Origin: Biscogniauxia marginata
Taxonomy: Eukaryota; Ascomycota; Sordariomycetes; Xylariales; Xylariaceae
Direction of reading: 5' to 3'
Assembly: GCA_022695795.1 (NCBI GenBank)
Contig: MU404076.1
Location: 124,001-188,000 of the forward strand
Length of the DNA stretch: 64,000 nt
The translations under genes and the position numbers were made by a program. Shown here in pieces: positions 1 through 11,889 of the stretch. Below the pieces are notes generated by a model. It did not search any database and had not been told where the DNA came from. It saw only the letters and a program-made list of their open reading frames with translations. How positions within the stretch are numbered: position 1 is the stretch's first letter; each line of letters begins with the position of its first letter.

Positions 1-790
1 CTACGTCTCCCTCCTGGTACGAGCTATCGTAAGCCATGACCGGTACTGGCTGCCCCACGAATTCCCTGATTATACTCTGCATGGTGAGCGCTGCAGCGTG
101 CTGGTAAGTAACCCGTTCGATCTTGTTGAGCTGTACCGCAGTCATGCGGTTCGTTGGCACATCGGGGGCGATGGACCCTAGCCCGAAGCAGATAATTTGA
201 GTAATCCATGGCATCCGTCCCTCGTCGATCAGGTTCTTGAAGTATACCTGTAAGTCCTTACAGCATTGTGATTTCTTCCAGTTCAAATCGCATTGGAGCA
301 GTAATTTATATATGGTCTCCGCGGGCAAGTGCCTGTAAACGTGCTCGCTATATCGCCATTAACACTAAACAGAACTATTCTATTCCTTACCCTCATACGA
401 TAGAGGTACTCACGGATATCTCATGACGAGCCATCTATCCTCAATCGCTTTTACGCGTTTGGTTATAATACCTTCTCTCTCGGCTGGATCAAGTCTCTCG
501 GCTGGATTGAAGCTCGACGATAATAGACGATAGAGATCTGGTACATGGGGGAACCAGATGTCATCTGGCTCTTCGGCGGGGAGATCTCGATGTACGGTCT
601 CGAGGCCTTCGTCATCTTGGTTCTCAGATTCAAACGCGTCGGGGTCGCTAATAATAACCGTCTCGTCGGAGCCGTGTTCGCGAGAATCGGATCCTTGTAG
701 ACTCGCCTCGCGGGCGTCAGAAACGTGAGCGCTAGTTCCTGGAGCATCGGTTATAAGAGTATCTAGGTCGTAAAACTCCTAGTCGGCCAT
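1..790 (-). pseudogene. SRR1-like domain gene, truncated by window edge, stop at codon 4
   Basis: The reverse strand encodes a protein resembling fungal SRR1-like domain proteins (Pfam SRR1; named after a plant light-signalling protein, biochemical role unclear in fungi). Exon 1 runs 790-414 and is acidic. It is joined through a 66-nt intron (413-348, GTGAGT...TAG) to exon 2 (347-1), which contains the family-like stretch ITQIICFGLGSIAPD followed by YQHAAALTMQSI and a VMAYDSSYQEGD segment. The reading frame begins M-A-D and then meets TAG where a Trp codon (TGG) would be expected; everything after it is open and well spliced. No other in-frame Met lies before the conserved part. The C-terminus is outside the window. 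Family assignment is from motif recall; inactivation is inferred from the single stop, which could also be a sequencing error or a misplaced start. Confidence 0.65.
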
Positions 791-3700
791 GCTGGATGCT
801 CGTATATACGAGTGCTGGAGGTAAAGGACTAGCCAAACGATTCTAGCACCTAGAATCAATGGTATTATTGCTCTGAGACAACTAGATATTCAGTACTATA
901 CTGCAAATGGATGCTCGACTTGCGTTGGCAGCTCTGCTTTGTTGACAGATCAGAGAAATGAATATTGCCTCGAGGCAACGCCGTTACTTACGTCTCCGTC
1001 GTACTAAGGAGTTTTCTAGCGTGAAACTACAGGCATTCCTTCCCGCCATCAAGGTACAGTACTTAGATCATGCGGTATCTCTAGATAGAATAAAGCAGGA
1101 GCATAGCAAGTGAGACATAGCAGGTGTGGAGAATAGCAAGTCCAACCTCAGACCTGTCTAGCCCAGAGCAGGCCTAGATGGACTCACTACCTCGAAAGTC
1201 TCTATGCTAGAGTAGGCACGAAGGCAGCAAATGATATAATAAACATCAAGTTTTATATATGCTTCAGAGAATCTTTATTTTTATTTTTTTGCCTCCATTA
1301 AACATGCTCATGATGAAGCTGAGGTCTATCAAGCTTATACCATACTGCGAATACCCCTCATGTTCCTCGCTTTGTAAACGGGTTGGGAAAGGGGTCATGG
1401 GCATCAGCGAATGATGATCAAAATACCTTAGTTTCACGCAACTTCTGCAGTAGGCAGCAGATGATGACGAGGTGCTTTTGATACCGGGCCGACTATGTCA
1501 CGTGTAGGGCATCCACGTAGTCAGATTTAGGTAACAAAAAGGGGGTTGATGCCCAGAGAAAATTCTGCGCTGGGTCAGCTAGTCATTAGTAACTCGCCAT
1601 GGGAGGTTATCTCCTCGGATTCTATAGGTCGTTGATAATCTTACAGCCTAGGTCTTATCCCTAGACATCGAAACCTCGGCACCCTAAGAGAACATTCCGT
1701 GTCCATCATGATTATTGATCATCAGTCCATGCATGTTGTCTTTCGAATAGCTTCGACCTGCACTTCGGGTCAGTGGGTGTATTGTTCCCTCGCCGGTAGC
1801 GGGCCCCCATGGTGGTGTATCGTGTGGGTATGTCGTGTACACTTCGCACGTCTCAGACCCGTTGATATAGCTAGACGGTTATAAATCCAATGCGGTAAGA
1901 TATGCAGTCATGGTAAGACGTTATTGATGCTTCACACACGTCCATAGGTATCGGTAGAGCACATAGACGTCCTCTTACGCGTCATTTAGACGTGCTCATC
2001 GCTGTGGCCTCATGATACCCAAGGGTATCTGTTCATATGTGCCTAATTGAGCATCGTCAGCTCTACTTGTGTTAGGCTCTATCCTACCTCCTATGTCCAT
2101 TAAGCACTTCTCGAGATATGCGCTTGACTAGAACTGCCGCCTTAATGTCATGCCGATTTAGTTTTGGCGTTCCGAGGTATCAAGGACACTGATACCTAGC
2201 ATTGGAGATCATAGAGTTCGTGCAACCGTCTCTGGATTATGATCATGTCGGCTGAGGGGGCGAAGTTGTGTAACGTACTTCAGCTCCCTTTCGCAACAGC
2301 ATAGAATGACTACGGCCATAATAGGAGAATCAGTATCATATGCATCTCAGTCAATACAGAGTAACAATGGAACAATTGATAGGAAATAAAAACCTGAAAG
2401 ACGGTTCTAATAGAAAAAAGTTTTTAAGGAGAAGAGATGATGGGGTGTTACATTTCAATATGAGTAATCAATCTATTGGAAGAAGCAGGTTGTCATGCGA
2501 CAGAGAATTTTGCTCACCGATTGAGTGGCAACGCAGAAGTCCAAGCATACTGGCTAGGCCAACGACGCCAACGACGCCAACGCTGTGTTCCGGTAGCTTC
2601 GTTCAGTGATCCTCCCAAAGGATAGGCCAAGGGATATCCAATCAAACCATGAAGTTTAGTAGTGATGGACGATTTCATATATCCCTTTGTGAGCTTTCGA
2701 CTCACTGCTCAGGTCTCCTCGCAAGGTCGAGTTGTCTCGACATCAGCGATGGACAGCCGGGTGTGATTCGGCTACTCGAACTTTGCAGTACCTAGCTAGG
2801 TATGGCTGACGCAACTGCGATATCTCGGCTATTCAAGGGCGCGCTCACTGGTCGGGAGAGACAATGTCAGCTGGGTAGTTCCACCTACGGCATCGTGAGG
2901 TGTCTTCCATTGAACCCTTGCACCAAGTATGTAAAAGCCTCTCTTTGAATGCGGGAAAACCTGGTCTCTAGACCGTAAAGACCTCCTAACTCGGGTGTCG
3001 TGACCCACACTAGCTGTCGCATTGCGTTGCTCAAGAGTGGACTAACTGGAGAGCCCTGGCTAGTTATGCGCCTCGGTCTCCGTAAGGATAGCAGAGAGAC
3101 CACACCGCTAGTGCTCCTAGGGTTGTCTATTGTGTACCAAGCCATACTTCTTATCAAGGTTCCATTTCATGATCTTCAGTCAGCCATATAGACAGATCAA
3201 GCTCCCGATCGAGTTAGTTCTTGAGTGTTCTAAACCGAGAGAAATGATACCAAGCCGACATCTCATCGTTCTGTGAACAGGGGATTCCTGCACATAGCCG
3301 GAGACTCTGGATCAGGCTCTCTCTTTCGAGGACGACCTTTTCCGATCACCAAGACCAGTTTATTAACTGGCGTTGCATGGCTAGTTGATCACTCGTGGTG
3401 CCATTTACCGAGGAGCTGAGTTGCCAAGTCTAGTGATGATCTTGTGGCAATCCGTCACCGTGTCGATACGACTTGTGCCGTTGATGTTGTAATCGAACCC
3501 TTTGAGGATGGTCAATCTCTCGTTCTGTAAAGTGTCATAAGATAACTGGGAAAACTAGCTACCGCTTAGAGCCACACGCATATGTGATTTTGAGCACGTG
3601 TCGAACTGGTCAGGAAGCAAGCCATTCTGCTTTGGCTCATAAGATGCACTTTGACAAGTCGATTAGAAGAGGAGACTTGCATAGGGCGTCGGAGCGAGGG

Positions 3701-4812
3701 AAGAGGTAGGGAGAACACACAATATCCTGTAGGGTACTGAATTCGGGGGGCATAAAGAGCCTCAACGCCGCGCTAAGACTATTCTTGGAGGGCACTCCTA
3801 AATAGGTACTGTTCTTATCATTACACTAACACGTCACTTGACTAGAAGATCCTGTAGGGGCCCCGTCTAGTTAATCGACAGGTGAGACGTGCCTAGGTAT
3901 CTTTTCATACGTGTGTCTGCGTGTATATGATGAATTGCTGTTATTCGTGCGGCTTTAGAGGTGAAGTTGAGGGACACGATGTTACCCATATACTACGTAG
4001 ATCATGCATGTGTCTCAATTGGTGCGAGAGCGCTGGTCAGGTTGGAAGGCAACGAATAAAAAGGCCGGCCGGGTAAGTACTGCATGTGCGGCTCAATAGC
4101 CACAAGTCTGGGTAGGGAAATTAAAGGGGTTATTTAGATTTCCCTGTCATGCAAGCCGGTCCCTTTCTTAGTGTACATAGATGCTCCGACGAGAGTGTGC
4201 AAGCCGAGAATGACAGGAATTGTCTAGGAAACTGGACAGAGCTTATATGCAGAGAGCCTTGTCTAAATCGAAGACATATGAATTCGTTAGCGGAGAAGGA
4301 AGAAAACATCTCTTATCTCTTGAGGCTGAACTGATTCATAACCGGCCTCCCGAGTATCCCGGTCCTGACCAAATTCAATAAATCTCCGGTTACCGTCCAA
4401 GTCTCCCTATGGCAGATCATGTCCATTACAACGTGCGTGCATTAGGTCAAGGGTGAGATGTTTAGCATGTTTTCCCTCCCTTTGTTCAAGCGAAATGAAG
4501 CAGTTGTAGATTTATCTCGTCACCAGGAACATTCAACAGACTCTCAAGTGAGGCTACTATCACTTAAATAACTATTTAGCAAGATGTTTCAGCTACCCCA
4601 CCACAGATTTGTTATTATCGTGGTACAGCACTTTCCACTAGATCGAATGAATCTTAGATGAGGCTCTGCACAAGATTTATAAGGTGTATAGGTATATATA
4701 GAATGGATCCTGGCTACTCGATAGTGGAGGGTTACCTTGAAGAGTTGCTTCAACCCCCTTAGCCACGTCGAACCTGGATATTCAGTTGCCCGCACCACAT
4801 TCTCCGGACTGA
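791..4812. other. Gene-poor intergenic region
   Basis: No convincing coding region was found here on either strand. The longest open frames (about 60-95 codons) have no recognisable motif or fungal codon pattern. A short GACGCCAAC-type tandem repeat lies near 2560-2585. A TATA-like stretch (tatatataga) near 4693-4703 sits about 110 bp upstream of the F-box gene. Confidence 0.6.
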
Positions 4813-6966
4813 ATGCTGGCCCTGATGAGTTCTCAAACTGTCCAACGCAGGACCCCGGGAATACAGCGGCTGCCATACGAAATTATGGCATACATTATTA
4901 TGGAGTTAGATATAGTGGAGATATTTGATTTCTCGCGATGTGCGCCGCATTTTCGGTACCTGGTTCAGGAAGAGAATATCTGCAAAGCAGTTGTTACCGT
5001 GAGTCAACCTGGGCCTAACATCGCCATGGTGGCGGAGCGATCAATATCCGCTGACGTTACTGTGAAGGCAAAAGCATCCCACACAATTGAGGCCCAGGAC
5101 GCACAAAGAGACGGTAGTTACTCGCGAGCCCTTCGGCGATTGGCAAAGCGACGTCACGCCCTCTCACAGGCCTCTCCGTATGTTGTGGGCATGGTTGGTC
5201 TTGCCGACTCTTACATTTACGTCCGTGGCATGCTGTGTTACGTCCTTGAAGCACGTCCGAGGCGTTGGTTGCGGATCCTTGATCTTCATAGCTCGGCTGA
5301 CGTTGAGCTTGTGATTAACATTCCGGCTCTGGTCAGCACGGCCGTGCCACGATCATCGAAATCCCGCAAATATAGGTTTAAGGTCCTGTATCACTCAAAT
5401 GGAATTACGTCCTGCTTATTCTCCTTTGCGCTGCCGCGTACAGAAAACTGGCTTCTAATATTCAAGGCTCGGGAACAGCAAATCATAGAAACGGTCCTGC
5501 TAGATTCCACAGCCAAGCTATTTGTACGAAATAATCAAAACTATTTGTATTATGGTACCCATTCCGAAGATGGTCCCGACGGGTTTCGAAAATGGGTCAT
5601 TAGTGGCTTCGATATCAGGAATGGCTGCTGGCTTCCCAGCAAAGTTCATTTGTCAAACATGGTAGGGTACGACATTGGCTCCGCCGTCTGCTTCGAAATT
5701 ATCGACAACTACTTCTACGGCTTGTCAAATCAGATTGCCTTTGAGATAGAGGAGGTCGATTGGACGTCTTACTATTATTGTTTCCGGTTCCCACTTGACG
5801 ATCCACACCCTCGGAAGATACAGGTCGTGGAGCGACACAACAGCTGGAGGAGGAAACATTCTGAAGGCCCTATTGACGATAGGTGGGGGTTCCTCTCGCT
5901 CGTGAAGGATGAGGCTTCGGGCATCATAAAGATTATCGAATCTAGGAAAGAGTGGCTTGCAGGACGGAGCGGCAGCCGGCGCACTTACTATACCAAAGAA
6001 GTACTCTTTGGCGACGATCGTCCTCAGCAGGCCGACGAAAACTCGTTAGAGGCAGACGAAGCTGCATCGCGAGATGACAACTCTACCGACAACATCGAGC
6101 CGACGGACAAGACCAATGGCATGACTCCGCAACAACGATCTGTCCACCATGTTCACCCAGGAGATGAGAGCTCGGAAACTGCAATATTCACACGAAGCAA
6201 AACATTTTTATGTTCATACAGCAGCTGTTGTCAAACGTTCCTCGACTTAATTGATGATACACCTACGGGGGAATCTAGCCCCCAATGTTTACGTTTACGA
6301 GCCGGCCACAGAAGATTAAAACCCGTCGAGGGGGTAGCAACAGGCCCGCCGCCATCCGACGACGGGCTGAATATCGACAACAAGATCAGGCAATTCTACC
6401 AACCCAATGAGATATATACGTGGCCTCGGGATAAAGACCCATTGGAGCCTGACCCCGGTTTGGAAAATATCTATCAGTTGCTCAACCCACCCATGCATGT
6501 AGGCTGTGTCACTGCCGCGTGCGATGAGCGTTCGTTGATCTATGCCTCTGGTGAAGATCCTAAGGGTATGAAGGCATTAATATACCTGAGTTTCGATCCG
6601 GCTACTAGGTTGGCGGGCATGTCTCACGGAGGGACAAGGACGGGCCTGGGCCAACTCCGTGGGAGGAGATCCCGAGAAGTAATAGGGGCACCTGCGATTC
6701 GCTCAGAAACCAAATTGGACATGGCTTCCAATTTTTTTCAAAAAGCTACGGTTGAGGGAAGTACATACGAGGGAACAGCTACTCTCGGTAACCCTCAAGG
6801 TCAGTCGTTACCACACATTCCGACTAGTCCCCCGACGGGCCATCAGTCGAGGCATGCCTTACCCAATTCCGAAGGAGACACGGGTTGGGCTTCCATCGAA
6901 AGAGCTATGCACTACGACATGGGAGGGAAGTACACCTTTGCTTTTCCATCAAAGCCAACATATTAA
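4813..6966 (+). CDS. F-box domain protein
   Basis: Single-exon gene of 717 codons. If the second Met (4825, MSSQTVQRRT) is the true start, the protein has 713 residues. An N-terminal F-box begins around residue 20 (LPYEIMAYIIMELDIVEIF) and is followed by the usual hydrophobic and Cys positions. F-box proteins bind Skp1 and bring substrates to SCF ubiquitin ligases. The remainder is a long region rich in aromatic residues and W/Y-G pairs, as in the large filamentous-fungal F-box family whose C-terminal part is thought to form a repeat or propeller-like scaffold. Residues roughly 400-470 are acidic and low in complexity. The gene is intact although it sits in a gene-poor flank beside decayed genes. 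The substrate cannot be inferred. Confidence 0.8.
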   Translation: MLALMSSQTVQRRTPGIQRLPYEIMAYIIMELDIVEIFDFSRCAPHFRYLVQEENICKAVVTVSQPGPNIAMVAERSISADVTVKAKASHTIEAQDAQRDGSYSRALRRLAKRRHALSQASPYVVGMVGLADSYIYVRGMLCYVLEARPRRWLRILDLHSSADVELVINIPALVSTAVPRSSKSRKYRFKVLYHSNGITSCLFSFALPRTENWLLIFKAREQQIIETVLLDSTAKLFVRNNQNYLYYGTHSEDGPDGFRKWVISGFDIRNGCWLPSKVHLSNMVGYDIGSAVCFEIIDNYFYGLSNQIAFEIEEVDWTSYYYCFRFPLDDPHPRKIQVVERHNSWRRKHSEGPIDDRWGFLSLVKDEASGIIKIIESRKEWLAGRSGSRRTYYTKEVLFGDDRPQQADENSLEADEAASRDDNSTDNIEPTDKTNGMTPQQRSVHHVHPGDESSETAIFTRSKTFLCSYSSCCQTFLDLIDDTPTGESSPQCLRLRAGHRRLKPVEGVATGPPPSDDGLNIDNKIRQFYQPNEIYTWPRDKDPLEPDPGLENIYQLLNPPMHVGCVTAACDERSLIYASGEDPKGMKALIYLSFDPATRLAGMSHGGTRTGLGQLRGRRSREVIGAPAIRSETKLDMASNFFQKATVEGSTYEGTATLGNPQGQSLPHIPTSPPTGHQSRHALPNSEGDTGWASIERAMHYDMGGKYTFAFPSKPTY

Positions 6967-8894
6967 AAGAAATGCAAGACGCACTTCTCTCTATGTCTCG
7001 GCAGCATGCCGTTCTCGTTAAGTGGGTTGCATTCAACATGCAATCATATCGAGGCTAGAGACGTGCAAATCAGCAACTAGTCAGTTGGAGAGAACGTACG
7101 TTGGAAGACGTGCTATTTTGTTGTTACTTTTTTATACGCCTCCGTGAAGTGGGTGGTATCCTCCTGCTATGTTCCGTCTCCAAGTAAGCATCATAGGAAG
7201 GGATTGGCCCGAGGCTGATTTGGCCCCCCGGTTACCACCACATCGTCACCTCATGTTGTGCTCTTCTCTCTTGTCCGAGGTACACTCGGCAGGTTTGAAG
7301 TGCATCGAGTCGTGCTGAACCAAGGGTTAGTGTTTGGGGGCTATGTCGGCTAGCGAGAGTACTTACTTACTGTAGGCTGAGATACCCTTGTTCTTGTGAC
7401 AGCGTAGGTCGCCCGGTTTCTATGGCAGAGTGACTGGGGGAGGCCAAGCTAAGTGCATAATTATACTACCTCGAGCCTATCAGTCGCTTGCTGGGGTTAT
7501 GATCCACTTTATTATTATCTGCAAATATGAAGATCCTACCATATAAACCATGCAAGGTCAATAAACTGCTACATCACCTTTCATAAATAGAATGGTTTGA
7601 CGAGCCCTCTCCCAGCGATTTAAGCTGAAACACCCAAATATAGTTGACTAGAACATACACTAGCTTGGACTAGGCTTGTATGGCGGAAGCCGAGACAGCT
7701 TGTCCTCCCGCGGTTGGTAGCAGTATTGAGCGAGGACAGCACGCATTCCGGCAAATCACTCAAAGAACGACCACAGTTGGGGCTACTCGACGCGGCTTAC
7801 CTTACTGCCGCGGAGATTGCCAGACCTTGCCCCATCGGACATGGCATTCTAATGTAAGGCATTCCGGTCACACCCGCCATTGGACAAGTATGAGAAAGGC
7901 GGCAGTGCGGGATAGTGGCACCGTCAGAATGCCCAGCTCCTTGGCTCTCTTTGCAGCCAACATGCCTCCAGCCCTATAACTGAAGGCTTCTACACGTTGA
8001 CCTAACAACGCCAGCTAATAATTGGGAATTGAGAGCCAAGCAAAGCCAGACAGATGGCTTTGAAGCCGAGGACGCAAACGACGTCGAAGCTCCTAATCCG
8101 TGGGAGCAATCGCCGAATCGGGACTCCCGAGTCAAGTATACCGCCCATGTCTAGTCTCCTACTATAACGGCTCTACGCTATGGTTCTATCGCACTGCCGG
8201 CGTTGCAGCAGGGAAATAGCACGGGAAGAGAGCCCCTTTCGAGCCGCCATGCTGCATAACAGCGATTATGGGCGGAGGCTGACACCCACGAAACCAATTG
8301 TTTGCTTGCCTGCTTACCTGCCTGCCGGCATGCGAGCATCCCCGGCCGGGGATCGTGTCAGGCCGTGGTCGAGACCCGCCCCCGGGGCATCTCCCTCCGG
8401 GACTACCTAGTCGTCTAGCCATGGCAGATACTGAGAATTTCGTTCGTGGCTAGGCGTTGCGAGAGCTGGCAATGGGAATCGTACGGCTGGCAATGTTGCC
8501 TATCGTGTGAGCACGTGTTCTGTCTAGAGACTCGGAAACCGTTTTTCGTTTTCTGTAGGTTTTTTTTCTTTCTCTACGGGTATACACGTGCTCACCAGGC
8601 GATCTACATAGGCTCCGATACGGTCCAAAGTGAAACCAAAATCAAATTCAATTTTTCCCCCCTTGCTATCGTAAACCGAACGGCAGAGCCCACCTCCAAA
8701 GTGGGCTCCCCCTTTTTTCTATCTACGATATGCTATTCCGTGCTATACATGCATGCCATGTGTGTGCTATGCGTCCAAAGATAAAAACCACCGCCATCAA
8801 CCATCGCCATTCCCAAGGGAAACCCAGAATCCTTGCTAAGAGCGTTGGAGATGGGGAAAAAAAAGTCCCGAAAAGAAACCGCGTTTTGCTCAGC
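6967..8894. other. Intergenic region without recognised gene
   Basis: Several open frames of 75-100 codons occur (for example 7680-7979 on the plus strand), but none shows a domain, a signal peptide or consistent codon use. Nothing else was identified. Confidence 0.55.
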
Positions 8895-9185
8895 TCAGGG
8901 CTTCCTATCCGGCCTCTTGCCATGGTGAGCGCCGCCGCCGTGGTGGCCGCCCTTGGTGGAGCTGGTGCCCGTGTTGTCGTGATGTCCACCCTTATTACCA
9001 GAGGCATTGGACCCGACGCCCTCCGGCTCGGGGCCACCGGGGTCGCCCTCCCGAAACTCCCGCGGCGTCCATTTGTAGATGTAGACGGGGGCATCGTCGC
9101 CACCACTGCCGCCAGCGCTACCGCTGGCGTCGCCGCTGTTGTTATTATTGTTATTGTTGTTGTTGGGGTCGTTACTTGAGGACAT
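8895..9185 (-). CDS. Small low-complexity protein (Asn/Gly/His-rich), unknown
   Basis: A 96-codon ATG-to-TGA frame. The N-terminus contains a run of nine Asn followed by Ser/Gly-rich sequence, then a more ordered core (APVYIYKWTPREFREGD) and a Gly/His-rich tail with repeated KGGHH units. No signal peptide, membrane segment or known domain is visible. The ordered core and the clear difference from surrounding sequence argue for a real gene. The overlapping plus-strand open frame (8730-9179) is a low-complexity mirror and was discounted. A TG dinucleotide repeat lies just upstream. Function is unknown, and it could be a chance GC-rich frame. Confidence 0.45.
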   Translation of the reverse strand: MSSSNDPNNNNNNNNNSGDASGSAGGSGGDDAPVYIYKWTPREFREGDPGGPEPEGVGSNASGNKGGHHDNTGTSSTKGGHHGGGAHHGKRPDRKP

Positions 9186-11889
9186 CGTGGAAAGGTAAAG
9201 TTCAGCTCGTACTTGAGTGTAGAGATATCAGTGCTTTAGTGTTGACTGCCGTTGATGTGTGTGTGTGTGTGTATCTGCTTGCTGTAGAGAGAAGTCTTCT
9301 TAGAAAAAACCCTTCCTTTCTCAGTTAAATATCTTTTTGACCCAAGGCCCTCTAGAGCGTAGTCGCTCTCGTGATGATGTCGCGGTGTTGAGATAGCACT
9401 ACCGCTCCTCCATATTGCTTCATGGATGACGCACGGGGATTCATCGTCTGCCTTGAGCCTTATTCATTTAAAGAGTGAATGATGGGTAACCAGACGACGC
9501 ACTGGTAATTAATCAATCTATAGTCAATTTCCGTGATGTGGAAAACTCCCCAGAGATTTCTCCCATTCACAAGGTTAACCTAAAACAAACCATCTAGGGG
9601 ACAACTATACGCTCACATCAAAGTATTGAATCGACACTCTTGAGTAGCCGTGAGTTTTAGTTGTATGATAAATTCCTTTTCTGCTAAATCTAGTGGAGAA
9701 TAGTAGCTGCTAAAGTCTCCTTCGAGATCATGATCTTACATGCTCTTTTCGCCTCGCTAGAATCCGCAGAATGGCCGAGCTCCAGACAGTTATCTGGCGA
9801 TCCCCAGAAGTTCACCTCCTTGAGGGGGACTTGTCATGTGTTTTACGGATCCTCCACCGCTCAACGAACGAATGAATTCAGAAGACGACTACTAAACATT
9901 AACAGCGCAGCGGTCCAGTGAATAGCTTGAGTGGATGTTGCTAGAGTACAATGTGTCCATTGAATGGCCTCCGGAAGACTCCGTCGTCCCTCAGATTCAG
10001 TAACGATTTTAAGAGACTGATTCCCCCCCCCCCCCAAAAGCTACACTAACACGTACCCCTATTGCACAGGAACGAACTGGCGAGACTCTTTCGATACCCC
10101 GAAAGACTAATTAATTCTCTAAACCATTTTCCTCAAAAATATTTAGGGACTCCAGGTTAGTGTATTAAAAAAATCTAGAAAGGAGTCACAATAGACGAGC
10201 ATGCCGTGAGACGAACCCCTGCCCAGTCTTCCGCGATATGAGATCTCGACTGTCTTTCTGCTCATTCGTCGATAGCGCACGGCTATGTGCTACAAACTTA
10301 TCAGGTTTCGGTTCGTCAATAAGCCCTAGATGACAGAACAGGCAACAGGTCTTGTCGATTTCACTGCTTGCCTTGGCAAACGCGGATCATGCCGCCCCCG
10401 GTTGTAAATTCAAATATGTACGCGCTCATCGTTATTGGGTAGTAGACGATTCTGGTTCGGCTAATCCAGTCGAGCACGTGGTAATCGCAGAGCCTCACTA
10501 CCCTCCCCCCCTACGCGGGGACTTGGGGGTCAGCAACTATGTAGATATCAACAATAAGCACAGAAAATACCTTTCCGCCTACAGACGTTCTTTGCCCGAA
10601 CATGAAACTAAATTAAAGCTTCGTGAAATCTCCCGGTTCAAGGTACGGAGCAAGTATTTTCCAAACGCCGGTACCTGTCGATCCCGCGCTCGCGCTTAAT
10701 AGAAATGAACCCTGCCACTGCAATTCCCCATCTCCCAAAAATTGCAATCGACCCATATCATATGTATGCCGGCTTGTTAATGCTTCCCCGCATGTTCCCT
10801 TTGTGTTTTATGCATAGGCCTGTGGGAAGACCTCAAATGATACGGGGAGTAGAGTAAGTAGTATTTCGAAAATAGAAACGTGGTAGAGCATCGTGAATTT
10901 AGGCGAGAGAGAAGGTGAGGTTGTTCGTCCTAACTAACCTACAGCGATGTTCTCGCGCGCGGTTTTCTTTTGATCTGCACGGGGAGAACGAATAAGAAGC
11001 GGCCGTGACCGATAGACGGGAACAGAGTTCGACATAAATACCTAGTGGTAGTTGGATGGAGCAACGACGATGAAACTGATATCACCACATGCCGGACAAA
11101 GGCATAGACATTGCTTCGTGCAGGGGTTAAACTGACAAGCCAGACCCAATCGGCTTGGCAGGAATGATCTGCGATCAAAAGTGGAGTGCATCTCCATTTT
11201 TGAACCCCTGACAAGGATCCAGAACGCGAGCCTGAGTTGAATTGAGCGAGCCAATTCTACATATCTCATGTATCTAGTGCCGAGATGGTGGTGGTTAATG
11301 GTGATATGGACGAGAACGGAAAGGTAAAACTCAAAAATAAAAATAAAAAACCATTCTCGCAGATGACCTACTAACCGGATATACTACAGCCATTAAATTC
11401 CGTCATAAAATATCCCCCAAGAGGAGTCTTATTACCGAGGGTTCATAAGTCGATCGTCAGGCTAATCCTGAGTCCATGATCGGGAGAGCTAGGTCAGAAA
11501 CTGACATCAAATCCAGAGGAAGGGCGCAGGAGCACTGGATGGCACGCTGGGGGTTCTCGTGAATGTCTTCTGGACGTAAATAGCCACAGCGGCGTTGGCT
11601 TTCTTTTGCGGATGGTCCCCAGATGCTGATTATACAAATACGATCTAGAAGCTGAGTCCCATGCGAGAAATCCCTTGCACTATGATACCCGACACTGGTG
11701 GCTCATTAACATTTAAGCGGCACAACAGATGATGTACAAAGAGGCGGCTTGTCCATGTATATCTGCCAATATTAGCCGTACTAATGTACGTATATGCCTT
11801 GGATAGGTAGAAATACCTCCATATATCCCTTCGCCACTACCAAACTACATACCCTACAGCCCAAGACCATCTTACATTCAACCGTCCAG
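9186..11889. other. Gene-poor intergenic region with a C13 tract
   Basis: No gene could be supported. A run of 13 C lies at 10023-10035. A 115-codon frame (10352-10699) has a signal-peptide-like hydrophobic start (SISLLALANADHAAPG) but begins at TTG rather than ATG, and no plausible upstream exon was found. Confidence 0.55.
9256..9272. repeat. (TG)n microsatellite
   Basis: About eight TG units, roughly 70 bp upstream of the small reverse-strand ORF. Confidence 0.9.

Noticed and set aside
7680..7990. Short frames on both strands, including a reverse LAAKRAKELGI-like stretch
   Set aside because: Too short, frame changes are needed, and no family could be named.
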